Part shown: piece after piece, positions 43,804 to 52,873 of the stretch
Position numbering within the stretch: position 1 is the stretch's first letter
How the letters are laid out: each line of letters opens with the position of its first letter
DNA from: an uncultured Sphingomonadaceae bacterium
GTDB taxonomy: Bacteria > Pseudomonadota > Alphaproteobacteria > Sphingomonadales > Sphingomonadaceae
Reading direction: 5' to 3'
Length of the DNA stretch: 64,000 nucleotides
NCBI GenBank assembly: GCA_947489315.1
Contig: CANLCX010000002.1
Span: 806,001-870,000 of the forward strand
Notes under the pieces: model-generated
What the model was told of the DNA's origin: nothing
What the model saw: only the letters and a program-made list of their open reading frames with translations
Databases searched by the model: none
Program-made: the position numbers and the translations under genes

Positions 43804-45158
43804 GGGCTGGTTTTTCCTTCACCCGCTGACATTGCTTGCATCAGGTCGGCGTAGACATATTTCGGGAAATTCGACTGGAACGGATAAGCGTTGGACGGGA
43901 TATATTGCGTATATCCACCCGCGCGGAAACCATTGCCAGTATCAACAAAGGCCGATGTTCCTGCCGCACCGCCCCAACCGAAGGTTCCGGCCGGACTTTC
44001 CGCCGTCCCCAGACCAGCACGACCACCAGCACCAAAGCCATGATTGGCAACCCATGTGCCTTTCATATCGGTGCCTTCGGGCAGAAGGTTGGACATGCCG
44101 AGCTTTGCCGTTTCCGGTTGCATGATTGCGGTCCCTTTATAGGTTCCAAAACCGAGCAACATGGTGAGAAACTTGTCATAATCACCCGCGGAACCGACAA
44201 GGCCCGCGCCGCCAAAGGCAAATGCAGGCTCGTCGAGATAGATGCTGTTCTCTGCCGGATCGATCGGGATCAGAGCGCCGCCGAACGGGGAGTAATTGTC
44301 CGTGAAATCTTTCACGCGGTCAGCAGGTAAGCGGAAGAATGTATCTTTCATGCCCAGCGGATCGAACATGCGTTTCTGCAAAAATTCTTCCAGTGGCATG
44401 CCAGAAGCCACTTCGACAACATAGCCGAGCAAATCGAGACTGACGGAATAGCTCCACTTCGTGCCGGGTTCGTAAACCAGCGGCAAAGATGCAAGATTTT
44501 TTGAGAAGGTCGCAGCATCCGGGGTGGGCGGACCAGGCTGCGTGCCCGGAAGCGGCATACGACTAACCACACCCGGCGTGATGCCTTTCGCAAAATAGGC
44601 CGTTTGAATCGGTCCTTTGCTTATGATCGAATAACCCAGACCGGCCGTATGGGTCAGCAGATGACGGATGGTGATCTGTGTCCGTGCTGGCACGGTTTCG
44701 TCAAGTGACCCTTCGGGATTTTGGAGCACGCGCATATTGGCAAATTCAGGCAATATATCTGCTAGCGGCTGATCGAGTTTGAGCTGGCCGTCTTCGATCA
44801 GCATCATGATCGCCATGCCGGTTACCGGCTTGGTCTGCGAATAGAGCCGCCACAACGTGTTCATATCGACCGGTTTGTCGCCGCCCAATTTATGCGTTCC
44901 AGCCGAAATCACCATCGGATCAGCCTGCCCCATGCCGATGGCTGCCAGCATCCCGGCTACTTTCTTCTCGGCAACATAGTCATTGATGATCTTGGTCAAG
45001 CCGGGGAAAGGCGAAGCGGGCCGAGCGAGCGAGCGCGCAAAAGCCGCGCTGGGCGCACCAGCCAGAAAGGCACCGGCACCGATCGCGCCAAGAACCGAAC
45101 GGCGGTTAAAGGCCTGGAGGTTCATGTTTTCCGCCGTCTTGTCTATGGTCATAGTCAT
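43800..45158 (-). CDS. Serine hydrolase (class C beta-lactamase family), Tat-exported
   Basis: 452 residues. A twin-arginine signal is seen (NRRSVLGA, residues 18-25, hydrophobic stretch to about 40). SxxK is S107-Q-T-K110 in LYSQTKPVTG, and the YS(V) motif in WSYSVSLDLLGYV takes the place of YxN, as in EstB-like esterases; the C-terminal GWGGAAGTSAF replaces KTG. It is more likely an esterase or transpeptidase-like hydrolase than a resistance enzyme. Start 45158 overlaps the mutY stop (ATGA); ATG 45152 has the better-spaced AAGGA site. Confidence 0.87.
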   Translation of the reverse strand: MTMTIDKTAENMNLQAFNRRSVLGAIGAGAFLAGAPSAAFARSLARPASPFPGLTKIINDYVAEKKVAGMLAAIGMGQADPMVISAGTHKLGGDKPVDMNTLWRLYSQTKPVTGMAIMMLIEDGQLKLDQPLADILPEFANMRVLQNPEGSLDETVPARTQITIRHLLTHTAGLGYSIISKGPIQTAYFAKGITPGVVSRMPLPGTQPGPPTPDAATFSKNLASLPLVYEPGTKWSYSVSLDLLGYVVEVASGMPLEEFLQKRMFDPLGMKDTFFRLPADRVKDFTDNYSPFGGALIPIDPAENSIYLDEPAFAFGGAGLVGSAGDYDKFLTMLLGFGTYKGTAIMQPETAKLGMSNLLPEGTDMKGTWVANHGFGAGGRAGLGTAESPAGTFGWGGAAGTSAFVDTGNGFRAGGYTQYIPSNAYPFQSNFPKYVYADLMQAMSAGEGKTSP

Positions 45159-46276
45159 TCCTTCAGTTTTTGTTTCACAGCCCAGCGCACCGCTTTTGCA
45201 AATAAGGTGGGCAGGCCTGCATCCTCAATCTCTTCTATTGGCCACCAGATCGCGTCTTTAAGTTCGGGGCCAAGTTCGGTATTTTTATTATCATCCGTGT
45301 TAATAACGATTTTATCGCTTTGATAAACCGCCAAATCAACCTCAAGCGAAAAATGCGTGAAGCTGTGCTGAACGACATTCTCGTGAATTTGCCAATTGCC
45401 GTGCAACGGCGGCTTGCCGTGCCCGTTGGTTCCCGCTGCCCAATTGTCATCCGGTAGCGCCCGCATTGAGCCGAGCATCCCCTTTGACGGGCGCGTTAAA
45501 AGGAGCAGCTTTTCATTCTGTTCTATCCAGAAAAAGCGGCCTTTGCGCAATGGTTTAGCTTTTTTTGGCGGCTTGACAGGATAGCGCTCCTGATCGCCCT
45601 TTGCATGCGCCGCGCAATGGGTCTGGATCGGACAAATCTCACATTTTGGTGCCTTGGCGGAACAGATACTCGCGCCGATATCCATACAGGCTTGCGCAAA
45701 ATCGCCCGCGCCATGCTTAGGCGTCAGGGCGTCCATGCCGATGCGAATGTCCGTTTTGCCCGTAGGCAATGGTGTATCGATCACAAACAACCGCGCCACC
45801 AGCCGTTCGATATTGGCATCGACAACCACCGCACGTTCCCCAAAGGCAATCGCTGCAATAGCCGCCGCCGTATAGGCACCAACACCAGGTAGTTTGAGTA
45901 ATTCCGCTTCCCGCGACGGAAATACCCCGCCCAGTTCATCCGTTACATAGCGAGCGCATTTATACAGGTTTCGCGCACGAGCATAATAGCCAAGGCCAGC
46001 CCATGCCGCGAGCACATCCGCCTCATCCGCTGCTGCCATATCCCCAATCGTCGGCCACCGCTTGGTGAATTTCTGGAAATAGGCGATGACCGCCGCGACC
46101 GTTGTCTGCTGCAACATCACTTCGGACAACCAGACATGATAGGGATCGGGCAAGGCACCGCTTGCCGAAATCTTGGGCGGCACGCGCCATGGCAAATTTC
46201 GCGCGTTATCCACATAATGTGCACTGATTTTGGCGGTGATATCCTGCGCTTCACCGGTTATTCTGTCGACGCCCAT
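45155..46276 (-). CDS. mutY: A/G-specific adenine glycosylase MutY
   Basis: 373 residues from ATG 46276. It removes adenine mispaired with 8-oxoguanine. The helix-hairpin-helix is LKLPGVGAYTAAAIAAIAFGE with its catalytic Asp in VVVDANIERL, the catalytic Glu is in EVMLQQTTV, and the 4Fe-4S cluster loop has the Cx6Cx2Cx5C spacing (CSAKAPKCEICPIQTHC). The C-terminal NUDIX-like domain recognises 8-oxoG. It is the first gene of a four-gene overlap operon and lies 27 bases from the divergent DUF721 gene. Confidence 0.96.
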   Translation of the reverse strand: MGVDRITGEAQDITAKISAHYVDNARNLPWRVPPKISASGALPDPYHVWLSEVMLQQTTVAAVIAYFQKFTKRWPTIGDMAAADEADVLAAWAGLGYYARARNLYKCARYVTDELGGVFPSREAELLKLPGVGAYTAAAIAAIAFGERAVVVDANIERLVARLFVIDTPLPTGKTDIRIGMDALTPKHGAGDFAQACMDIGASICSAKAPKCEICPIQTHCAAHAKGDQERYPVKPPKKAKPLRKGRFFWIEQNEKLLLLTRPSKGMLGSMRALPDDNWAAGTNGHGKPPLHGNWQIHENVVQHSFTHFSLEVDLAVYQSDKIVINTDDNKNTELGPELKDAIWWPIEEIEDAGLPTLFAKAVRWAVKQKLKE

Positions 46277-46303
46277 GGGGTGCCTATGCCATGGTGTGAC
46301 GTG

Positions 46304-46990
46304 ATGGCGAAGGAAAATAATCCAGACGATAAAAAGCCAAAGCGCCAAAGCGCTAAGCGCCCGTCTGTGGCCAGAAAATTCAGCAAATATCAACGCCCAC
46401 GCGGCGGTGATGCGCGCAGCATATCCGACCTAATGCCCGAAATCGGCCGGGCCGCCTTTCGCCGCTATGGTTTCATCCAAAGTTCCGTGGTCAGCCGCTG
46501 GCCGGAAATTGTTGGGGAACGCTACGCAGGCGTCTCCTTACCCGAATCAATCCGCTTTCCACGCGGCGAAAAAGAGGGCGGGACGCTCCATTTGCTGGTT
46601 TCCGGTGCCCATTCCACCTTGATGCAACATATTACACCCGAAATTATCGAACGGGTGAACCGCTTTTTCGGCTATGGCGCGATTAGTCAGGTCAGATTCA
46701 GGCAAGGACCAGTAAATCCAGCAAAAGACCCTGAAAAACCACGGGAAAAGCGGGTCGCACTACCGCCGTCATTGAAACCCGCACCAATAGAATTGGGAGA
46801 CAGCCTCCGCGATATTGGTGATCCGGAATTGAACAGGGTGCTGGAATCACTGGCAACAGCTATTGCCAAGTCGGAAGGCGCTCCGCAAATAGAGGAACCA
46901 AAACCAATTACCATCATGGGAAAAATTGGTGGCGGCGTAAAACGGCAATCGAAAAATAACGGGCCGGAAGAGAAGAAGGACGACGAATGA
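46304..46990 (+). CDS. DUF721 (DciA-like) protein
   Basis: 228 residues from ATG 46304; upstream in-frame Mets lie inside mutY. A Lys/Arg-rich N-terminal tail (residues 1-40) precedes the DUF721 domain: FIQSSVVSRWPEIVGERYAG, LHLLVSGAHSTLMQHITPEI, RVNRFFGYGAISQVRFRQG. The family includes DciA, the helicase loader of bacteria that lack DnaC, and binds DNA. The C-terminal half is longer than in short members. Position between mutY and DsbA-like/smc genes is the usual alphaproteobacterial order. Confidence 0.87.
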   Translation: MAKENNPDDKKPKRQSAKRPSVARKFSKYQRPRGGDARSISDLMPEIGRAAFRRYGFIQSSVVSRWPEIVGERYAGVSLPESIRFPRGEKEGGTLHLLVSGAHSTLMQHITPEIIERVNRFFGYGAISQVRFRQGPVNPAKDPEKPREKRVALPPSLKPAPIELGDSLRDIGDPELNRVLESLATAIAKSEGAPQIEEPKPITIMGKIGGGVKRQSKNNGPEEKKDDE

Positions 46991-47682
46991 AGTTTGGAAG
47001 CGCGTATATTGCTTCGGCAGCATTGGGAGTAGCAACCATTGTCGCTGCGCCAGCCACAGCTCAAGAAACGGACTGGGCCCAGCGCGTCACCATGTCCGAT
47101 AAGGGTGGTCATATTGTCGGTAATCCCTTGGCCAAACACCAGGTGGCCGAATATATGAGCTATACCTGCAATCATTGCGCGAATTTTGAAACGGAATCGC
47201 ATGACTCCTTAAAGTCCGATTTCATCCAAAAGGGCCATATGAGCTTTGAAGTCCGCAACCTGATCCTCAATCCGATTGACCTGACGGCGGCAATGCTAGC
47301 GCGCTGCGGCGGACGCACCAAGTTTTTCGGCAATCATCGCGCATTGCTCGGATCTCAAGCAAGCTGGATGGAGACCTTCCAGTCTTCTTCACCTGATGTC
47401 ATGAAATCATTGAACGAAGGAACCGTTCCCGAACGGTTGAAAAAAATTGCCAAAGCGGCAGACTTTTATGGCCTGATGAACAAACGCGGCTATTCGGCGA
47501 AGCAGGTTGATGCTTGTTTGGCCGACCAATCGGCGCAAGATAAAATTTTGGCGATGACCAAATATGCAACCGGAACGTTGAAATTGTCTGGCACGCCTAG
47601 CTTTACGCTGAACAACCAACCCATTGAAAAGGTCCACAATTGGTCGCGCTTGCGCGCCGCTTTGCTGGCTCTGCCGGAATAA
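46987..47682 (+). CDS. DsbA-family thioredoxin-fold protein, periplasmic
   Basis: 231 residues with a signal peptide (cleavage near ATA-Q26). The active site is CNHC in EYMSYTCNHCANF, and the cis-Pro loop is SGTPSFTLN near the end; a second Cys pair (ARCGG, DACLAD) lies in the helical insert. It resembles the DsbA/ScsC-like proteins next to smc in alphaproteobacteria. It overlaps DUF721 by 4 bases. It could make or isomerise disulfides and be kept reduced by the DsbD-type protein (5228-7354). Confidence 0.9.
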   Translation: MKFGSAYIASAALGVATIVAAPATAQETDWAQRVTMSDKGGHIVGNPLAKHQVAEYMSYTCNHCANFETESHDSLKSDFIQKGHMSFEVRNLILNPIDLTAAMLARCGGRTKFFGNHRALLGSQASWMETFQSSSPDVMKSLNEGTVPERLKKIAKAADFYGLMNKRGYSAKQVDACLADQSAQDKILAMTKYATGTLKLSGTPSFTLNNQPIEKVHNWSRLRAALLALPE

Positions 47683-47717
47683 ATAACAAACCTCATAGGA
47701 ATAACAGGAAACTATCT

Positions 47718-48461
47718 ATGTCTAAATCACTCTATTTTGCACCGATCGCTCTCGCATTGGCACTAACCGCTTGCGGCGGCGCAGCGGAAACCGAAGGCGG
47801 AGCAACTTCTGGCGACGCGGCTGAAACTGTGGCGGCGCCGGAGGGCCAGAAATGGTCCACCACAGTCGCACAGACCGAAGCCGGTGGTTATGTCATGGGT
47901 AATCCCGATGCGCCAATCAAGTTGGTTGAATATATGTCGATCACATGTTCGCATTGCGCCACTTTTGGCGAGGAAGCTTTCAACTCAATCCGTGATGACT
48001 ATGTCGAAAGCGGTCGCGTAAGTTTTGAGATCCGCAATTTTGTTCGTGATCCACTGGACCTGACAGCTGCGATCTTATCCCGCTGCGGCGGCGAAGGCCC
48101 ATTTTTCGCGCTGACCAAACAGGCCTTGGATAATCAGGGCCCGATGTTTGAAAAAGCGCAAGGCATGGGCGAAGCGACCTATAAAAGCGTATTGGAATCC
48201 GAGCCCAATGTACGCTTCGTCAAGCTCGCTGAGGAGCTCGACCTGATCAGCTATTTTCAGCAACGCGGTGTTTCTGCAGATCAGGCCAAGACTTGCCTGA
48301 GCGAAACAGCCACAGCTGAAAAGCTAATGGCTGATACACAGACAGCGGTGAAAGATTTTGATATTCAGGGCACACCGACATTCCTGATTAACGGCCAGAA
48401 AATCGACGGCACCAACTGGACGATGGTGGAAACCAAATTGAAAGAAGCAGGCGCCCGGTAA
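47718..48461 (+). CDS. DsbA-family thioredoxin-fold lipoprotein
   Basis: 247 residues from ATG 47718. A lipobox (ALTAC, lipid on about Cys19) replaces the signal peptidase I site of its upstream paralogue. An Ala/Gly/Glu-rich linker runs to about residue 50. The active site is CSHC in EYMSITCSHCATF, the cis-Pro loop is QGTPTFLIN, and the LSRCGG and KTCLSE cysteines match the paralogue. The two genes arose by duplication: one soluble, one anchored. AGGAA lies before the start. Confidence 0.9.
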   Translation: MSKSLYFAPIALALALTACGGAAETEGGATSGDAAETVAAPEGQKWSTTVAQTEAGGYVMGNPDAPIKLVEYMSITCSHCATFGEEAFNSIRDDYVESGRVSFEIRNFVRDPLDLTAAILSRCGGEGPFFALTKQALDNQGPMFEKAQGMGEATYKSVLESEPNVRFVKLAEELDLISYFQQRGVSADQAKTCLSETATAEKLMADTQTAVKDFDIQGTPTFLINGQKIDGTNWTMVETKLKEAGAR

Positions 48462-48529
48462 GCGCCTGTTATCGCTTGGGGGAAGCGAGCAATGCGATTG
48501 ATATATGACACTCAAGCAGGGCAACCTGC

Positions 48530-51500
48530 GTGCAGATAAAAAAGCTCAAACTTTCGGGCTTCAAGAGCTTTGTCGATCCCACCGAGCTGCGCATTGAAAA
48601 AGGGCTGACCGGCGTGGTCGGCCCCAATGGCTGCGGTAAATCCAACCTTCTCGAAGCGATCCGCTGGGTCATGGGCGAAAGCTCTGCCAAATCCATGCGC
48701 GGTGGCGGCATGGAAGATGTGATCTTTGCCGGAACCGACCAACGGCCAGAACGTCAATTTGCCGAGGTCGCGCTGCACGCTGAACGCGAGGCGAATGATG
48801 TGTCCTCGCTTCACGTCGGTGACAATGACAGCGAATTGGAAATTGTCCGGCGCATTGAGCGGGGTGCAGGCAGCGCTTATCGTGCCAACGGCACCGACGT
48901 CCGCGCGAAGGATGTTGCGCTAATCTTCGCTGATGCGGCGACCGGCGCGCATAGCCCTGCCTTGGTCAGTCAGGGCAAGATCAGCAATGTGATCTCGTCC
49001 AAACCGACCGACCGGCGCGAAATGCTGGAGGAAGCCGCAGGCATTTCCGGGCTGCATGTCCGCCGAAAGGATGCTGAGCAAAAGCTGCGTGCGGCAGAGA
49101 AAAATCTCGGGCGACTCGATGACATATTGGGCGATATGGAACAGCGCGCCTCTGCCTTGCGCCGACAGGCCAAGCAAGCTGAGCGCTACAAGAAGCTGAG
49201 CGGCCAGATTACGACCGTCGAGGCCCGCCTGATTTTTGCCCGCTGGAAAGAAGCTGCTGCGGCTGCTGATGCTGCGAAGGCCGAAGCAGAAACGGCCGAG
49301 GCCAAAGTCAACGCAGCACAGAACGAACAACAATCGGCTGTAAAAGCGCAGAATGAGAGCGCCAAGACGCTTGGCATATTGCGTGCAGACCTCACCAGAG
49401 CGCGCGAGGAAGCGAGTGAGTCCAGCCATCGCCTGCTGTCGCTGACCAACGAGCGTGACAACCTGAAATCGCGCTTGCTCGACTTGCAAACACAAGCAAA
49501 GCGTATCCAAGATGACAATGCGCGCGAGGATCAATTAACCCGCGATGCGATGGAGGCATTGTCCCGGCTCGAACAGGATAACAAGCGTCTGACAACCGAG
49601 CTTTCCGCACTGGAAGCCGAACGCCCGGACCTAGAAAAACAAGCTGAAAAGGCAGAACGTGCCGCCAGCGATAGCGAAGTGGAACTGGCCAAAGCGGTGG
49701 CCGAAGAAGCGCGGATTCAAGCAGAGATCAAGGTTGCCAATGCCGCCTTGGAAGCCGCCCAGACCCGTCATGGCCGCTTGGCTGTCGAACTGGATCGGCT
49801 AGCACAGGAACGGGCCGAAATGGGCGATGAGGCGGAACTGAAAACCGCCCTTGCCGACGCCATTACTGCGCGGAAAGCAGCCCAGAAAAAGGCTGATGGC
49901 AGCGGATCGCAAATCGCGACGCTGGAGGCTCAGCGGCTTGCGGCCAGCGAAGCCCGTGATGCGGCCGAGTCTGCGCTGGCCTCTTTGAAAGCCGAACTGG
50001 CAGGTCTCACATCCGAGCATAGCGCTTTGGAGCGGGAACTCTCCAAGGGCGAGAGCGACCATAAGGCAATCGATCAGGTTAAGGCCGCGCCCGGATATGA
50101 ACGGGCTTTGGCGGCGGCTTTGGGTGACGATTTGCTGGCTTCCATTGGCGAAGCCAATGGAAAAGGAGATGACCGCTTCTGGGGCGGCGGTAGCGCGCTT
50201 GCGGCCGGCAAAGCACCAGCCGGAACCGAAACATTGCTCGATCATGTCGAGGCACCGGAACAATTGCACAGCCGCCTGTCACAGATTTTTGTTGCCGACA
50301 GCGATGCGAACCAATCACTCGCGGTCGGTCAAAGACTGGTTACCAAATTAGGAGCCTTGCGCCGCTGGGACGGTTTTGTCGCCCGCGATGATGGCAATGC
50401 CAGCGCCGAACGGCTGGTGCGCGCCAATCGCCTGACCGAATTATCCGGCTTGTTGGGGCCAGCCGAAACGAAGGCCGCGGCGGCTGAAACGGCTTTGCAC
50501 AGCCAACAGGAAGCCATTGCCATCGCAGAACAGCAGCTCGCCGAAGCGCGCACTGCTCGGCGCGAGGCAGAAGATTTGTTGCGGCAGGCCCTGCGGGAAG
50601 CGGATCAAGCGGAAGAAGCATTGGGCTGGCTGCAAAAACGGACGGCCAGCCTGTCCGAACGGGAAGCGGCCCTCAAAGCAGAAGCGGCGACCGCGCAGGC
50701 GGAACTGGAAGCGGCCCAAAAGGAACGCATCAGCCAACCCGACGGCGCAGCACAGGAAAAGGCGCGCGCGGCCCTGCAGGATCAGCGCGATGCGGCTCGG
50801 CAGCAGGTCATGTCTTCACAGGCGGCTTTGTCCGGCCTCGATCAAAAGCTGGCACAGGTAAAAGAACAGAAAGCCGTGGCCGGCGCGCAGATTAAGTCCT
50901 GGCAAGATCGCTCCAGCGAGGCTGCCACGCGCATGGCGGAGATGAACAAGCGCGGTGCAGCGATTGAGGCAGAGGTCGAAAAGCTCGCTGATCGCCCGCG
51001 CGTGATTGAAGTGGAAGTGACCAAGCTGCAAGAACAGCAGGATGCCTTCAACGCGGTAGTCGCGGAAAAAAATGCCGCGCAGCAGACGGCCGAGTTGGCG
51101 CAGCGCGATCATGAAGACCGGTTAAACGCCACTAGCGAGGCGCTGAGTCAGGCGCGCGAAGAACGCGCCGGGGCCAAGGCGCGGGCCGAGAACCAAGATT
51201 TGCGACGGGTGGAAATGGGTCGGATTTCGGGTGAAAAATTTGAATGTCCGCCGCAACTGCTGTCCGAAAAATGTGAATTTGACGAAACCACAGTTGGCGA
51301 AGCCGGACGGGAATCGGCGGAGCTGGAGCGGTTAACGCTCAGTCGCGAACGGATTGGACCGGTTAATCTGGTTGCCGCAGATGAGCTCGAAGAACTTGAA
51401 ACCGAATGGGAAAAATCGACCAAGGAAAGCAGCGAGCTAAACGAAGCAATCAACCAGCTGCGCGGCTCCATCGGCAGTCTCAACCGCGAAGGGCGGCAAC

Positions 51501-51979
51501 GGCTACTCGCAGCGTTTACTGAGGTCGATCAACATTTCCAGCGGCTGTTCTCGACCCTGTTCGACGGCGGCAGCGCGCACCTGGAACTGGTCGACAGCGA
51601 CGATCCGCTCGAAGCAGGCCTCGAAATCATGGCGCAGCCACCAGGCAAGAGACTGACGTCTCTGACTTTGCTATCCGGCGGCGAACAGGCCCTAACCGCC
51701 GTGGCGTTGATATTTGGCTTGTTCCTGACCAATCCCGCTCCGATCTGCGTACTCGACGAGGTCGATGCGCCGTTGGATGACGCGAATATTGAACGCTTCT
51801 GCGACCTGCTCGACAAGATGGTTGCCGAGACCAATACCCGCTATCTGATCGTGACCCACAACGCCGTGACGATGAGCCGGATGCACCGGCTATTCGGTGT
51901 AACGATGATCGAACGCGGAATTTCGCAGCTAGTGTCGGTGGATCTCGATGCAGCGGAAGAGTTGTTGGCGGCGGAGTGA
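48530..51979 (+). CDS. smc: Chromosome segregation protein SMC
   Basis: 1149 residues, GTG start giving QIKKLKLSGFKSF at the N-terminus. Walker A is GPNGCGKS (residues 31-38), long coiled coils run about 170-500 and 670-1000, the hinge lies between (APGYERALAAALGDD), the ABC signature LSGGEQ is at about 1048 and Walker B CVLDEVDAPLDD at about 1073-1084. It entraps and loads DNA loops for chromosome segregation. It is the last gene of the DUF721-DsbA-DsbA-smc run. Confidence 0.97.
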   Translation: MQIKKLKLSGFKSFVDPTELRIEKGLTGVVGPNGCGKSNLLEAIRWVMGESSAKSMRGGGMEDVIFAGTDQRPERQFAEVALHAEREANDVSSLHVGDNDSELEIVRRIERGAGSAYRANGTDVRAKDVALIFADAATGAHSPALVSQGKISNVISSKPTDRREMLEEAAGISGLHVRRKDAEQKLRAAEKNLGRLDDILGDMEQRASALRRQAKQAERYKKLSGQITTVEARLIFARWKEAAAAADAAKAEAETAEAKVNAAQNEQQSAVKAQNESAKTLGILRADLTRAREEASESSHRLLSLTNERDNLKSRLLDLQTQAKRIQDDNAREDQLTRDAMEALSRLEQDNKRLTTELSALEAERPDLEKQAEKAERAASDSEVELAKAVAEEARIQAEIKVANAALEAAQTRHGRLAVELDRLAQERAEMGDEAELKTALADAITARKAAQKKADGSGSQIATLEAQRLAASEARDAAESALASLKAELAGLTSEHSALERELSKGESDHKAIDQVKAAPGYERALAAALGDDLLASIGEANGKGDDRFWGGGSALAAGKAPAGTETLLDHVEAPEQLHSRLSQIFVADSDANQSLAVGQRLVTKLGALRRWDGFVARDDGNASAERLVRANRLTELSGLLGPAETKAAAAETALHSQQEAIAIAEQQLAEARTARREAEDLLRQALREADQAEEALGWLQKRTASLSEREAALKAEAATAQAELEAAQKERISQPDGAAQEKARAALQDQRDAARQQVMSSQAALSGLDQKLAQVKEQKAVAGAQIKSWQDRSSEAATRMAEMNKRGAAIEAEVEKLADRPRVIEVEVTKLQEQQDAFNAVVAEKNAAQQTAELAQRDHEDRLNATSEALSQAREERAGAKARAENQDLRRVEMGRISGEKFECPPQLLSEKCEFDETTVGEAGRESAELERLTLSRERIGPVNLVAADELEELETEWEKSTKESSELNEAINQLRGSIGSLNREGRQRLLAAFTEVDQHFQRLFSTLFDGGSAHLELVDSDDPLEAGLEIMAQPPGKRLTSLTLLSGGEQALTAVALIFGLFLTNPAPICVLDEVDAPLDDANIERFCDLLDKMVAETNTRYLIVTHNAVTMSRMHRLFGVTMIERGISQLVSVDLDAAEELLAAE

Positions 51980-51981
51980 GC

Positions 51982-52266
51982 TTACTCGAAAACTTTGGCG
52001 ATGCTTGTGGTGTTTTCGTCGGTTTTTAGAGCCACCATATTTGGTGTTAAAAATCCTAAAATCCAAGTTCCAACTACTTGAGATGTAGCTGTTACGGCAC
52101 TGAAAATCATACTCAAAACAAGCGAAGCAAAAAAGTATGGTGCACTTAGCTCCTTATATTCAAAGAAAACGAAGAAGAGCATAAATGGTGTAAAGATGAG
52201 AAGACAGGAAACAAAACTGGCCTTGAACATCGATAGCTTTTTCACCTGATTGAGCTTAATATCCAT
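51982..52266 (-). CDS. Small two-helix membrane protein, AT-rich
   Basis: 94 residues with a good AGGGAG ribosome site. Two hydrophobic segments (about residues 15-36 and 44-72) place it in the inner membrane. I recognise no family. The bases are visibly AT-richer than both flanks, with codons such as AAA, TTT and ATA dominating, which suggests recent arrival by transfer. It ends 3 bases from the smc stop and lies 57 bases after the soxR gene end. Confidence 0.6.
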   Translation of the reverse strand: MDIKLNQVKKLSMFKASFVSCLLIFTPFMLFFVFFEYKELSAPYFFASLVLSMIFSAVTATSQVVGTWILGFLTPNMVALKTDENTTSIAKVFE

Positions 52267-52323
52267 TTGAATACTCCCTACTTCTTATATGAAGTTGGTT
52301 ACCATATACTCCTTTAAAAGCTC

Positions 52324-52767
52324 CTAATCCCTCAAAACCAGCCGTGGCCCAGACCCTTTTAACCCAGCGCGGTCCTCCGGATTGTAGAGCTGACATTTCT
52401 TCAAGCTCAAACAACCACAGCCAATGCACCCATCGAGCCGGTCCCGCGTCCGTTCCAGTTCCGCAATGCGCGCATCAATCACTTTACGCATCGCCTTGCT
52501 GATCCGCGTCCAGTCGGCCTGAGTCGGTGTTCGACCGTGCGGAAGGCCCGCCAGCTGATGCTCAATCTCTCCGATAGTAAGCCCCAATTGTTGCGCGATC
52601 AGGACGAAAGACAAGCGCCTGATGTCCGAACGCAAAAAGCGCCGCTGGCCGCCGCTGGAGCGAAAGGGTTCGACCAGCCCCTTTTCCTCGTAAAAACGGA
52701 TAGCGGAAACCGACAGGCCGGTGCGTGCGGCCAAGGCTCCGATCGTCAGGGATTTGGTGTCGGGCAT
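52324..52767 (-). CDS. soxR: Redox-sensitive regulator SoxR
   Basis: 147 residues, MerR family. N-terminal winged helix (LTIGALAARTGLSVSAIRFYEE), a dimerisation helix to about residue 110, then the 2Fe-2S loop with CxxCxC and a fourth Cys five residues on (C114, C117, C119, C125), the SoxR hallmark. Oxidation of the cluster by redox-cycling compounds switches on the target promoter. A matching SoxR box lies in the divergent promoter at 52795-52825. In non-enteric bacteria SoxR controls small detoxification operons directly, as seems to be the case here. Confidence 0.94.
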   Translation of the reverse strand: MPDTKSLTIGALAARTGLSVSAIRFYEEKGLVEPFRSSGGQRRFLRSDIRRLSFVLIAQQLGLTIGEIEHQLAGLPHGRTPTQADWTRISKAMRKVIDARIAELERTRDRLDGCIGCGCLSLKKCQLYNPEDRAGLKGSGPRLVLRD

Positions 52768-52794
52768 CGCAATATCATTCCAAAAAATTATCTC

Positions 52795-52825
52795 TTGACC
52801 TCAACTTAGCTTGAAGTTGTACGAA
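52795..52825 (+). promoter_or_regulatory. SoxR-controlled promoter
   Basis: TTGACC (52795-52800) and TACGAA (52820-52825) are 19 bases apart, the long spacer typical of MerR-family activated promoters. Within it CCTCAACTTAGCTTGAAG (52799-52816) matches the SoxR box consensus CCTCAAGTTAACTTGAGG at 15 of 18 positions. It drives the divergent VOC operon and may repress soxR itself. Confidence 0.8.
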
Positions 52826-52873
52826 TCGCAAGTGCAGGCAGAAAAGCACCTATTTTTGAGAAGGATCGCGATT

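Noticed and set aside
46136-46303. Upstream extension of the DUF721 gene
   Set aside because: It is antisense to mutY; the ATG at 46304 begins the typical Lys/Arg-rich tail.
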